From CAZSNH01 sp052388455 (GTDB lineage Bacteria > Pseudomonadota > Alphaproteobacteria > Rhizobiales > Hyphomicrobiaceae): a stretch of DNA of 13,575 bases. Below are positions 1 through 6,816 of the stretch, in pieces (positions within the stretch are counted from its first letter, which is position 1; every line of letters begins with the position of its first letter). The stretch covers positions 1-13,575 of the forward strand of contig JBQTIA010000030.1 in the NCBI GenBank assembly GCA_052388455.1, in the 5' to 3' direction. Position numbers and translations under genes: made by a program. Under the pieces are notes generated by a model, which saw nothing but the letters and a program-made list of their open reading frames with translations, did not search any database and was not told the origin of the DNA.

Positions 1-2
1 CC

Positions 3-1778
3 GACACGCCCGAGACCATCTCGGCATTTGGAGCCCTGAAGGGCGCCGGCCTGATCATGGCGATCATCTCGGGCACGGTGAATGTGCTGGCGCTGACCGG
101 CTCCTTCTACATGCTTCAGGTCTACGACCGAGTCCTGTCGAGCCAGAGCATTCCGACACTGGTTGCTCTCTCGGTTCTCGCCGCCGGTCTCTATCTTTTC
201 CAAGGCGTCCTCGAGGTGACGCGATCGCAAATCCTCGTCAGACTCGGGGGCCGCGTCGACAGGCAGCTGATCGCGGCCGCCCATGAGGCCGCCATGCGTC
301 TGCCGCTGCTCGGCCGCCGAGGGGCCGATGCCCAGCAGCCGATCCGGGACGTCGACACGATCCGCGGCTTCCTTTCCGGTCAGGGGCCTATCGCCATTCT
401 CGATATGCCGTGGATGCCGCTGTATCTCGCGTTCATATTCTTGCTGCACCCCCTGCTCGGTCTCGTCACCCTGCTGGGGGCGCTGGTCCTGGTCGGACTG
501 ACGCTGTGGACGGAAAGGGTGACCAAAGCCCCGAGCCTGGCCCTCGTGACCTCGGCCGCCAATCGCTTGGCGATCGCAGAAGCCTCGGCGCGCAATGCCG
601 AAGTCCTTCGCGCCATGGGATTCGGTCATCGCGCGCTTCGACGCTTCACCAGTGCCAGCGCCGAGCACCTCGCGGCGCAGGAGAAGTTGAGCGACATCAC
701 CAGCGGCTTTTCGACAGCCTCCCGCATTTTTAGACTGGTCATACAGTCCGGCCTGCTGGGACTGGGCGCCTTTCTGGTGATTGCAGGTGATATGTCGGCC
801 GGCGCCATCATCGCCAGCTCGATCGCCGCCTCGCGGGCCTTCGCCCCGATCGAGGTTGCGATCGGCAATTGGAAGGGGTTTGTCGCGGCGCGCCAGGCGG
901 CGACGCGGCTCAATGCCATTTTCAGCAACTTGCCGAAAAAAGCCGATCCGCTGAAACTGTCCGCCCCCAGCAAGTCGTTGACGGTCGACTCCATTTCGGT
1001 CGCCATTCCCGGGACCCAGCGGGCGGTGATCGGCAACATCAGCTTCGAGCTCAAGTCTGGACAGGCGCTGGCCGTGATCGGGCCCAGTGCCGCCGGAAAG
1101 TCCTCATTGGCGCGCGCGCTGGTCGGCGTGTGGAGCCTTGCTCGCGGCTCCGTCCGCCTCGACGGCGCCCCCCTCGAGCGCTGGAACCCCGAGCAGCTCG
1201 GCGCCCACATTGGATACCTGCCCCAGGACGTCGAACTGTTCGACGGCACGATCACCGAAAATATCTCCCGGTTCGAGGAGCAGCCCGACAGCAAGCTCGT
1301 GATCGAGGCCGCCCGGGCCGCCGGTGTCCACGAGATGGTTCTGCGGTTCCCGGACGGCTACGAGACAAGGATCGGCGAGCGAGGCAGCGCCTTGTCGGCG
1401 GGGCAGCGCCAGCGCATCGCCCTCGCTCGCGCACTTTATGGCCGGCCGTTTCTGGTGGTCCTCGATGAACCGAACTCGAATCTCGACTCGGAGGGCGAAG
1501 AGGCGCTGGCCAAGGCGATCCAGAGCGTGCGGGCGCGAAACGGCATCGTCATCGTTGTCGCCCATCGCCCGGGTGTGCTGGCCGTCGTCGATATGATCGC
1601 GGTCGTCGGAAACGGGCAGATCACGGCCTTCGGACCTCGCGACGAGGTACTCCAGAAGGCGGTCAAGGGCACACCTAAAGCCGTGCCGCCCGCCTCTCAG
1701 CCGGCAGCATCCGGGAGCAAGCCGCCAGCCTCTATTTCGCCCACGTCCAAGCCGACCAGGATGAAATCCGTGACATGA
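3..1778 (+). CDS. Type I secretion ABC transporter (permease/ATPase, PrtD type), 5' partial
   Basis: Inner-membrane exporter of a type I secretion system, which uses ATP to drive an unfolded substrate through an adaptor and an outer-membrane channel. The frame is open to the left edge. The first in-frame ATG (57) falls inside the first membrane helix, so the true start is upstream and the gene is partial. Numbering from that Met: the membrane domain covers about 1-290 and begins with the family-typical YMLQVYDRVL (18-27). The ATPase domain has Walker A GPSAAGKS (342-349), Q-loop near Q390, signature LSAGQ (446-450), Walker B LVVLDEP (466-472) and switch His503. No N-terminal C39 peptidase-like domain is visible, which fits PrtD rather than HlyB, though the extreme N-terminus is missing. 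The last 35 residues are a Pro/Ser/Lys-rich tail. The stop overlaps the adaptor start (ATGA, 1775-1778), so the two are one transcript. The exported protein is not in the window. Confidence 0.93.
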   Translation, partial: DTPETISAFGALKGAGLIMAIISGTVNVLALTGSFYMLQVYDRVLSSQSIPTLVALSVLAAGLYLFQGVLEVTRSQILVRLGGRVDRQLIAAAHEAAMRLPLLGRRGADAQQPIRDVDTIRGFLSGQGPIAILDMPWMPLYLAFIFLLHPLLGLVTLLGALVLVGLTLWTERVTKAPSLALVTSAANRLAIAEASARNAEVLRAMGFGHRALRRFTSASAEHLAAQEKLSDITSGFSTASRIFRLVIQSGLLGLGAFLVIAGDMSAGAIIASSIAASRAFAPIEVAIGNWKGFVAARQAATRLNAIFSNLPKKADPLKLSAPSKSLTVDSISVAIPGTQRAVIGNISFELKSGQALAVIGPSAAGKSSLARALVGVWSLARGSVRLDGAPLERWNPEQLGAHIGYLPQDVELFDGTITENISRFEEQPDSKLVIEAARAAGVHEMVLRFPDGYETRIGERGSALSAGQRQRIALARALYGRPFLVVLDEPNSNLDSEGEEALAKAIQSVRARNGIVIVVAHRPGVLAVVDMIAVVGNGQITAFGPRDEVLQKAVKGTPKAVPPASQPAASGSKPPASISPTSKPTRMKSVT

Positions 1779-3115
1779 CACGCGTGGAAACGGCTATGCA
1801 AACCCTCAATGACCGATTGCGCGGTTCTTCCCCGGACGAGGCCGGCTACCGTCGACGCGTCATCGTCGGATTGAGCATTTGCGCCCTCCAGATCTTCGTG
1901 ATTCTGGGCTGGGCGACCGTGGCGACGTTGTCGAGCGCCGTGATCGCTCCGGGCCAGGTCGTCATCGAAACCAGCGTCAAGAAGGTTCAGCATCCGACCG
2001 GTGGCGTCGTCGGCGACATTCTGGTGAGAAACGGCGACAGAGTTGACCCCGGACAGGTTCTCCTGCGCCTCGACGAGACGCAAACCCGGGCCAATCTCGG
2101 CGTCGTCGTCTCGCAGATGACCGAGCTGACCGGACGCAAGGCCAGGCTGGCCGCCGAGCGCGACGGCGCAACAGAGATCGCCTTCCCTCACGGCTTTGCG
2201 CAGGGCGACGAGGCTTCGCAGCGGGTCGCGGCCGGTGAGCGCCGCCTGTTCGACGCCAATCGGCGGTCCATCGAGGGACAGAAGGCTCAGCTTCTCGAGC
2301 GGATCGGCCAATTCAAATCTGAAATCGACGGACTGTCGCGACAGGAGAAGTCCAAGTCGAAGGAACTGGCGCTGATCAATGAGGAACTCGATCGGCTCGA
2401 GCAGATGTACAGCCAGAAGCTGGTGCCGGTAACCCGTGTCCTCTCCATCCAGAGAGACGTCATGCGAATCGAGGGCGAGCACGGCCAGTTGCTGGCTCAG
2501 ATCGCACGGGCGAGCGGACAGATCACCGAAACCAGATTGAAGATCATCGAGCTCGAAGAGACGATGCGCGCCAATGCGCAGAAGGAGCTGCGCGAGATCG
2601 AAGCCAAATTGGCGGAGCTCGAGGAGCGCAGAGTGGCGGCTCAGGACATGCTGAAGCGGGTCGACCTGCGGGCGCCACAAGGCGGCATCGTCCACGAACT
2701 GGCGGTCCAAACCGTCGGCGGCGTCATTAACGCCGGCGATGTCCTCATGAGCATCGTCCCGGATGAGGATCGCAAGGCCATCGAAGTCCACCTTTCTCCG
2801 ACGGACATCGATCAGGTGACCATCGGGCAGAACGTAAAGCTGCGCTTTCCGGCCTTCAACCAGAGAACGACTCCGGAGCTGACCGGTTCGGTGGCGCAGG
2901 TCGCGGCCGATGTCACGCGCAACAAAGAGACGGGCGCGTCCTTCTATACGGCTCGCATCAAAATTTCCGATGCCGATCTCGCCGAGTTCAACAAATTGAA
3001 GCTGGTGGCCGGCATGCCGGTCGAAAGCTTCATCCAGACCGGGAGCCGCACGGCGCTCTCCTATTTCGTGAAACCATTCACAGACCAGGTGGAGCGCGCG
3101 TTCCAGGAAGAGTAG
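1775..3115 (+). CDS. HlyD-family type I secretion membrane-fusion adaptor (PrtE type)
   Basis: Periplasmic adaptor linking the ABC exporter to a TolC-like outer-membrane channel. It has 446 residues, a normal length for the family. A short cytoplasmic N-terminus (1-28) leads to one membrane helix (about 29-52). The first lipoyl-like half follows (about 72-100, with QHPTGGVV and NGDRVDPGQVLLRLDE). A long charged alpha-helical coiled-coil hairpin covers about 105-293. The second lipoyl half starts at DLRAPQGGIV (297-306), and a beta-barrel region ends the protein. The start at 1775 was chosen because it overlaps the upstream stop as ATGA. Met8 (1796) is a possible alternative. Ribosome-binding sequence is weak, in line with translational coupling. 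The gene ends at TAG 3113-3115 and is followed by a 314-bp gap, so the T1SS transcript probably stops here. Confidence 0.94.
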   Translation: MTRVETAMQTLNDRLRGSSPDEAGYRRRVIVGLSICALQIFVILGWATVATLSSAVIAPGQVVIETSVKKVQHPTGGVVGDILVRNGDRVDPGQVLLRLDETQTRANLGVVVSQMTELTGRKARLAAERDGATEIAFPHGFAQGDEASQRVAAGERRLFDANRRSIEGQKAQLLERIGQFKSEIDGLSRQEKSKSKELALINEELDRLEQMYSQKLVPVTRVLSIQRDVMRIEGEHGQLLAQIARASGQITETRLKIIELEETMRANAQKELREIEAKLAELEERRVAAQDMLKRVDLRAPQGGIVHELAVQTVGGVINAGDVLMSIVPDEDRKAIEVHLSPTDIDQVTIGQNVKLRFPAFNQRTTPELTGSVAQVAADVTRNKETGASFYTARIKISDADLAEFNKLKLVAGMPVESFIQTGSRTALSYFVKPFTDQVERAFQEE

Positions 3116-3137
3116 GCGCGTCGCGCCGTCGGGTTTT
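3115..3137 (+). terminator. Weak intrinsic-terminator candidate after the T1SS genes
   Basis: GGCGC (3115-3119) and GCGCC (3123-3127) form a GC-only stem around a GTC loop, starting on the last base of the adaptor stop codon. A TTTT run (3134-3137) follows six bases later. The stem is short and the T-run is short and displaced, so this is a weak candidate. Termination may instead depend on Rho or on the larger downstream hairpin at 3237-3277. Confidence 0.3.
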
Positions 3138-3236
3138 GGGCTCGAGAGCACCCAGCACGCAGTCGATCACGAGCTTGAATTCGCAGGGTCTGGCCGCCCG
3201 GCTCCAGCAGGAAGCTCAAGCTTCCGCTGAACCAGT

Positions 3237-3277
3237 CTCAGACCAAGGTCGAGTGCCCCACCCGACCTTGGTCTGAG
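3237..3277. repeat. Perfect 15-bp inverted repeat, possible operator or transcript hairpin
   Basis: CTCAGACCAAGGTCG (3237-3251) and CGACCTTGGTCTGAG (3263-3277) are exact reverse complements separated by an 11-base spacer. Each arm contains GACC-NN-GGTC, which is itself a near-palindrome. No T-run follows, so it is not a standard intrinsic terminator. CGACCTT recurs at 3285-3291, exactly 22 bp (about two helical turns) after the copy at 3263, and is answered by GGTCG at 3300-3304. Placed 150-190 bp before the oxidase start, it could be a regulator-binding array or a boundary hairpin. The regulator is unknown. Confidence 0.75.
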
Positions 3278-3417
3278 GATATTCCGACCTTCAGTATAGG
3301 GTCGATGGACCCACGCGGCCTTTCCCCGACGGCGATAAGCTCTTTCAATCCAGCGCTGAGTTCGTGCCTGAAACGCTAGTCGACAGGACCCTAAGCCAAT
3401 TCATATTTCTCCGATCC

Positions 3418-3422
3418 GAGGG
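3418..3422 (+). promoter_or_regulatory. Ribosome-binding site of the multicopper oxidase gene
   Basis: GAGGG lies seven bases before the ATG at 3430, good Shine-Dalgarno spacing. It supports this start even though it gives an unusually long region before the twin-arginine motif. Confidence 0.7.
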
Positions 3423-3429
3423 CTGATCG

Positions 3430-5865
3430 ATGTACCTATCCAAGGATGCCTGTCTCGCCCGGCTGCGCGAAGCGGAGAACGCTCGCAAGAACAGGCGTGA
3501 AATCGTCCAGGCTCTGTCGCACGGCCAGATCGCCCGGCGCGACCTGTTCCGATGGGGCCTGCTCGGCGCAACCGGATTGCTCGTCGCGAAGAATGGTTTG
3601 AGCCGGTGGGCCACCAGCGCCATGGCCCAGGTGCCGACGGGGACGCCGCCTAGCCCGACATTCGGCATCAGGAAGTTCACGCAGCCGATGCCCCGGCCGC
3701 GTGTCGAGCCGCATCAGACCCTGACCAAGGCCAGGCCGACAAATCCGAACAGCAACGCAAACTGGCCGAGCCCGCTCGAGCCGCCCGCGCGAAAATCCTC
3801 TTATCACTCACTTTTCAATACCTCCGGCGGCACGCAGGCGGTCAATCCGGTCACGGGCCGCGGGCCGATGGAGGGCCGTCCGCCTGGAGTGTTCTTCGAG
3901 CACCAGCGGTGGGCCGAAGCCGACCTCTTCCCTCACTACGGCTACACTCTTTCGCTCGGGCAATGTCAGCCCGGCACCAAGATTCATCCCTCACCCAATG
4001 TTCCGGAGCAAGAGGCCAACTCGGTGTGGTGTTTTGGTCCGCGTCCCTTTGGAACCGCAGGCCATCGCGACGGATTGCGCACGGGGAGCCTGACGCCGAC
4101 GCTCATCAAGGCCCGCTACGGCGAACCCTTCATCTGCCGCATCTACAATGATCTGCCGGCCGACCGGACGCAGAACAACGGCTTCGGCCGAAACGAAATC
4201 TCGACGCATCTGCATAACGTGCACAACGGTGCCGAGAGCGATGGCGCGTGCAACGCCTATCATTTCCCCGGCACCTTCTACGATTATCACTGGCCTATCG
4301 TGCTAGCACGGCGTGACCTGCCTTCAGTCTGGCTGACCAGCGACCCCAGGCATCTCGACAAGGCCTCCGGCCCGGACGATGGCGATGGGCTTGTGCGCGT
4401 CCCCGGCGACTTCCGCGAGATCCAGGGCAGCATGTGGTTCCACGACCACCGCTTCTTCTTCACTGCCGAAAATGTGCACAAAGGGCACTTCGCGGTTTGC
4501 AACATCTACTCGGGGCCCGACCGGGCGCGCGAAGATTTCGACGACGGAGTGAACCTCCGGCTGCCGAGCGGCTCGCGACTGAAGTTCGGCAACACCGATT
4601 TCGACGTCAATCTCGTCATCTCCAATCCAGCGTTCGACCAGGCTGGACAGCTTTTCTTCGACATTTTCGATACGGAAGGCTTCCTCGGAGACCTGCTGTT
4701 CGTCAACGGCGCCTACTATCCCTACATGGAGGTGCTGCCGCGCCGCTACCGTTTCAGGACGCTCAACGCGGCCATGGCCCGGTTCATCAAGCTGGCAATG
4801 GCGGTCAATCGCAGCTCGCGGTTCTCTCAGGGCACCAAGGTGCCGTTCTACTTCATCGCCAACGATGGAAACCTCGTCGTCAATCCGATCAAGCTGACCG
4901 AGCTCGACGAGCAGGGCGTGGCAGAGCGCTACGATTTCGTCGTCGACTTTTCGCAATTCAACAATGGCGACAGCATCTATCTCGTCAACCTGCTGCAGCA
5001 GAGAGACGGCCGCAAGCCGGACGGATCGCTTTCTGTCTCGAACGCATTGAAGGGCTCCGACAAGGATCCGGCCGTCGGCCCGATTCTCGAGTTCCGCGTC
5101 GTCGATGCGCTGCAGAGCGTGGACGATCCCAACTTCCGCTACCAGCGGGACGCAAGCGGCAGAATCCCGGACGACAGCGCCAATTTCGAGGACGACGTCT
5201 GGAAGTCCGGCGTGAAGCGCCTGACGGCGCAGATCCCGATCGTCGCACCGGTGCGGGAGCGGACCATCCAGTTCGTGCGAAACGAGCCGGGCGACTCCCG
5301 CCAGACCGCCGACGGCCAATGCATCCCTGAGTGCGGCGAATACGAGTTCTTCCCCTGGTCGATCAAGGTCTCCGGACGCGCAGCGCACTCGCTCAACGCC
5401 AACCGCATCTCGGCGATGATTCCCAAGCCGGGCGAGGTCGAGCACTGGACGCTCGAGAATTCCAGCGGCGGCTGGGATCACCCCATCCACCTGCATTTCG
5501 AGGAGGGCGTCACCTTCGCGCGGACCGGCCGCACACTGCCGGCGACCGAACGGCTGGTGCGCAAGGATGTCTGGCGGCTCGGGACCGACGGCTCGGTCAA
5601 GTTCCAGGTTCGCTTCGGCGAGTTCGGCGGCGCTTACGTGGCTCACTGCCACAACACCACGCACGAGGACTTCGCCATGCTGATGCGCATGCAGCTTCTC
5701 ACCCATCCCCCCGGCCATCCCGACTTCAAGGGGCAGCCGCAGCACGTTCCGACACGGACGCCGATCCCGACGCCCAACGGCGTCAGATGGAAGACGCCGG
5801 AAATCCTGCCCGAAGGCGATCCCAACAATCCCGAGTTCAAAAAGCGATCAGACGGAAGCACGTGA
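3430..5865 (+). CDS. Tat-exported multicopper oxidase (CotA / bilirubin oxidase-like)
   Basis: Copper enzyme of 811 residues that oxidises a substrate at a type 1 copper and reduces O2 to water at a trinuclear centre. All four copper motifs are present: HLHN (260-263), FHDH (337-340), HPIHLH (684-689) and HCHNTTHEDFAM (739-750). The predicted type 1 ligands are His684, Cys740, His745 and Met750. HLHN followed by ESDG, and HCHxxxHED, resemble the CotA/bilirubin oxidase/phenoxazinone synthase group, whose members oxidise phenolics, bilirubin or Mn(II). A twin-arginine signal is likely: ARRDLFRWG (35-43), hydrophobic stretch to about 53, and AMA|Q cleavage near 66. The 35-residue region before the RR pair is long. 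Eight cysteines besides Cys740 (one, C8, inside the signal), including C631/C635, could form disulfides. A Pro-rich tail of about 55 residues follows the last copper motif. It is the first gene of an operon with SCO/cytochrome c and T2SS genes. Substrate unknown. Confidence 0.93.
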   Translation: MYLSKDACLARLREAENARKNRREIVQALSHGQIARRDLFRWGLLGATGLLVAKNGLSRWATSAMAQVPTGTPPSPTFGIRKFTQPMPRPRVEPHQTLTKARPTNPNSNANWPSPLEPPARKSSYHSLFNTSGGTQAVNPVTGRGPMEGRPPGVFFEHQRWAEADLFPHYGYTLSLGQCQPGTKIHPSPNVPEQEANSVWCFGPRPFGTAGHRDGLRTGSLTPTLIKARYGEPFICRIYNDLPADRTQNNGFGRNEISTHLHNVHNGAESDGACNAYHFPGTFYDYHWPIVLARRDLPSVWLTSDPRHLDKASGPDDGDGLVRVPGDFREIQGSMWFHDHRFFFTAENVHKGHFAVCNIYSGPDRAREDFDDGVNLRLPSGSRLKFGNTDFDVNLVISNPAFDQAGQLFFDIFDTEGFLGDLLFVNGAYYPYMEVLPRRYRFRTLNAAMARFIKLAMAVNRSSRFSQGTKVPFYFIANDGNLVVNPIKLTELDEQGVAERYDFVVDFSQFNNGDSIYLVNLLQQRDGRKPDGSLSVSNALKGSDKDPAVGPILEFRVVDALQSVDDPNFRYQRDASGRIPDDSANFEDDVWKSGVKRLTAQIPIVAPVRERTIQFVRNEPGDSRQTADGQCIPECGEYEFFPWSIKVSGRAAHSLNANRISAMIPKPGEVEHWTLENSSGGWDHPIHLHFEEGVTFARTGRTLPATERLVRKDVWRLGTDGSVKFQVRFGEFGGAYVAHCHNTTHEDFAMLMRMQLLTHPPGHPDFKGQPQHVPTRTPIPTPNGVRWKTPEILPEGDPNNPEFKKRSDGST

Positions 5866-5880
5866 GGCAGGGCGGCGAAT

Positions 5881-6816
5881 ATGCGGGTTCCGGGCCGAGT
5901 GGAGACGAGCATTCTGTCCCTGCTCGGTCTCGTGCTCCTCGTCGCGCTGATGGCTGGTCCGGTTCCGTGGTCTCAACCCGCCGACTCGCAGAGCAGCCGC
6001 TGGGGAAAAAGCTATCTGCCGAACGTCGCCGTCCTCGACCAGGACCATCGGCCTTTACGATTTTATGACGACCTTCTGAAGGGCAAGATCGTCGTCATCA
6101 GCTTCATCTATACGAGCTGCCGCAGCATCTGCCCGCTGACGCTCGCGCGGTTGGCGGAGGTCCAGGAGCGGCTCGGAGACACGATGGGCCGCGACATTCA
6201 TTTCTTGTCGATCAGCATCGATCCCATCCCCGATACGCCCGACAAGCTGAAGGAGCATGCGCGCGCTTTCGGGGCCGGCCAAGGCTGGACGTTCGTGACC
6301 GGGGACCCGCTCGACATCGACCTCATTCGACACAAACTCGGCGAACGCAGCGGTAGCGCCATCGCCCAGCACAAAAACGAGGTGCTGATGTACAACGACA
6401 GGACAGGAGAATGGTCGCGGGATTCGGCGTTCGCCGATCTCGGCGTGCTGACCATGAACATCCGCTCGATGAACCCCGAGTGGCGGGCCGAAGCGACACC
6501 GGCCGATGAGATGCCCGAGGAGACGGCAATCCATGCTCCCGACGTCACGGGACAGGCCCTGTTCATCAAGGCCTGCGCGTCCTGCCATTCGGTCGGAGGC
6601 GGCAGAAAAATCGGTCCCGACCTCGCCGGCGTAACGTCTCGGCGAACGCACGAGTGGGTCACGGCCTACCTGATCGCACCCGACCGATTGAGAGCGTCCA
6701 ACGACAGCATCGCCCTGGATTTGAGACGGCAGTATCCCGGCGTCATGATGCCGACGCTCGGATTGTCGGAGCACGACGCGGCCGACATCATATCGTTCCT
6801 GGAGAGCAAGCCTTGA
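5881..6816 (+). CDS. SCO1/SenC-type copper/thiol protein fused to a C-terminal cytochrome c
   Basis: The 311-residue protein has an N-terminal membrane anchor (about 10-26) and a thioredoxin-fold SCO domain (about 40-195). The copper ligands are Cys80 and Cys84 in CRSIC and the conserved His164. A class I cytochrome c domain (about 222-310) has CASCH (232-236) and a candidate axial Met in GVMMPTLGL (Met289 or Met290). SCO proteins deliver copper to, or keep reduced the thiols of, CuA sites. SCO/cytochrome c fusions are known in other proteobacteria and have been tied to electron transfer. The start lies 15 bp after the oxidase stop, with AGGG eight bases before the ATG. Its stop overlaps the next gene. 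Here it could supply copper to the oxidase or carry electrons to or from it (inference). No cytochrome oxidase subunit is nearby, so a CuA role has no local support. Confidence 0.93.
   Translation: MRVPGRVETSILSLLGLVLLVALMAGPVPWSQPADSQSSRWGKSYLPNVAVLDQDHRPLRFYDDLLKGKIVVISFIYTSCRSICPLTLARLAEVQERLGDTMGRDIHFLSISIDPIPDTPDKLKEHARAFGAGQGWTFVTGDPLDIDLIRHKLGERSGSAIAQHKNEVLMYNDRTGEWSRDSAFADLGVLTMNIRSMNPEWRAEATPADEMPEETAIHAPDVTGQALFIKACASCHSVGGGRKIGPDLAGVTSRRTHEWVTAYLIAPDRLRASNDSIALDLRRQYPGVMMPTLGLSEHDAADIISFLESKP
6801..6806 (+). promoter_or_regulatory. Ribosome-binding site that decides the gspK TTG start
   Basis: GGAGAG ends six bases before TTG 6813-6815. That TTG overlaps the previous stop as TTGA. 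An upstream ATG at 6654 would overlap the cytochrome domain by 163 bp and add residues unlike any GspK leader. The TTG gives a 17-residue prepilin leader. Confidence 0.7.

Larger units (their letters stand above)
3116..3429. other. Intergenic region between the T1SS and copper-oxidase operons
   Basis: This 314-bp gap has no convincing gene. It holds the weak hairpin at the T1SS end and a bulged hairpin at 3205-3229 (CAGC/GCTG outside, GGAAGCT/AGCTTCC inside). It also holds a perfect 15-bp inverted repeat (3237-3277) and a further CGACC/GGTCG dyad (3285-3304). The last 50 bases are more AT-rich (CAATTCATATTTC), which suits a promoter for the oxidase operon. I could not fix a -35/-10 pair with confidence. 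The multicopper oxidase ribosome-binding site lies at the right end. Confidence 0.7.

Noticed and set aside
1697..3151. 484-residue open frame on the minus strand
   Set aside because: It lies opposite a clear HlyD adaptor, is rich in Asp, Leu and Arg as expected from the complement of GC-rich coding sequence, and shows no domain.
3237..3277. Standard Rho-independent terminator
   Set aside because: The stem is perfect but no T-run follows on either strand. It is kept as an inverted repeat of unknown role.
3237..3304. CueR/MerR-type copper operator
   Set aside because: The half-sites resemble ACCTT, but the spacing and outer bases do not match the usual 19-20 bp spacer-embedded dyad of copper-responsive MerR regulators.
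4324..5745. 473-residue open frame on the minus strand
   Set aside because: It is antisense to the multicopper oxidase, whose copper motifs are unmistakable. Its composition is that of a shadow frame.
3430..6816. Cytochrome c oxidase assembly cluster
   Set aside because: A SCO protein suggests CuA maturation, but no CoxA, CoxB or CtaG-like gene is present and the copper partner next to it is a multicopper oxidase.
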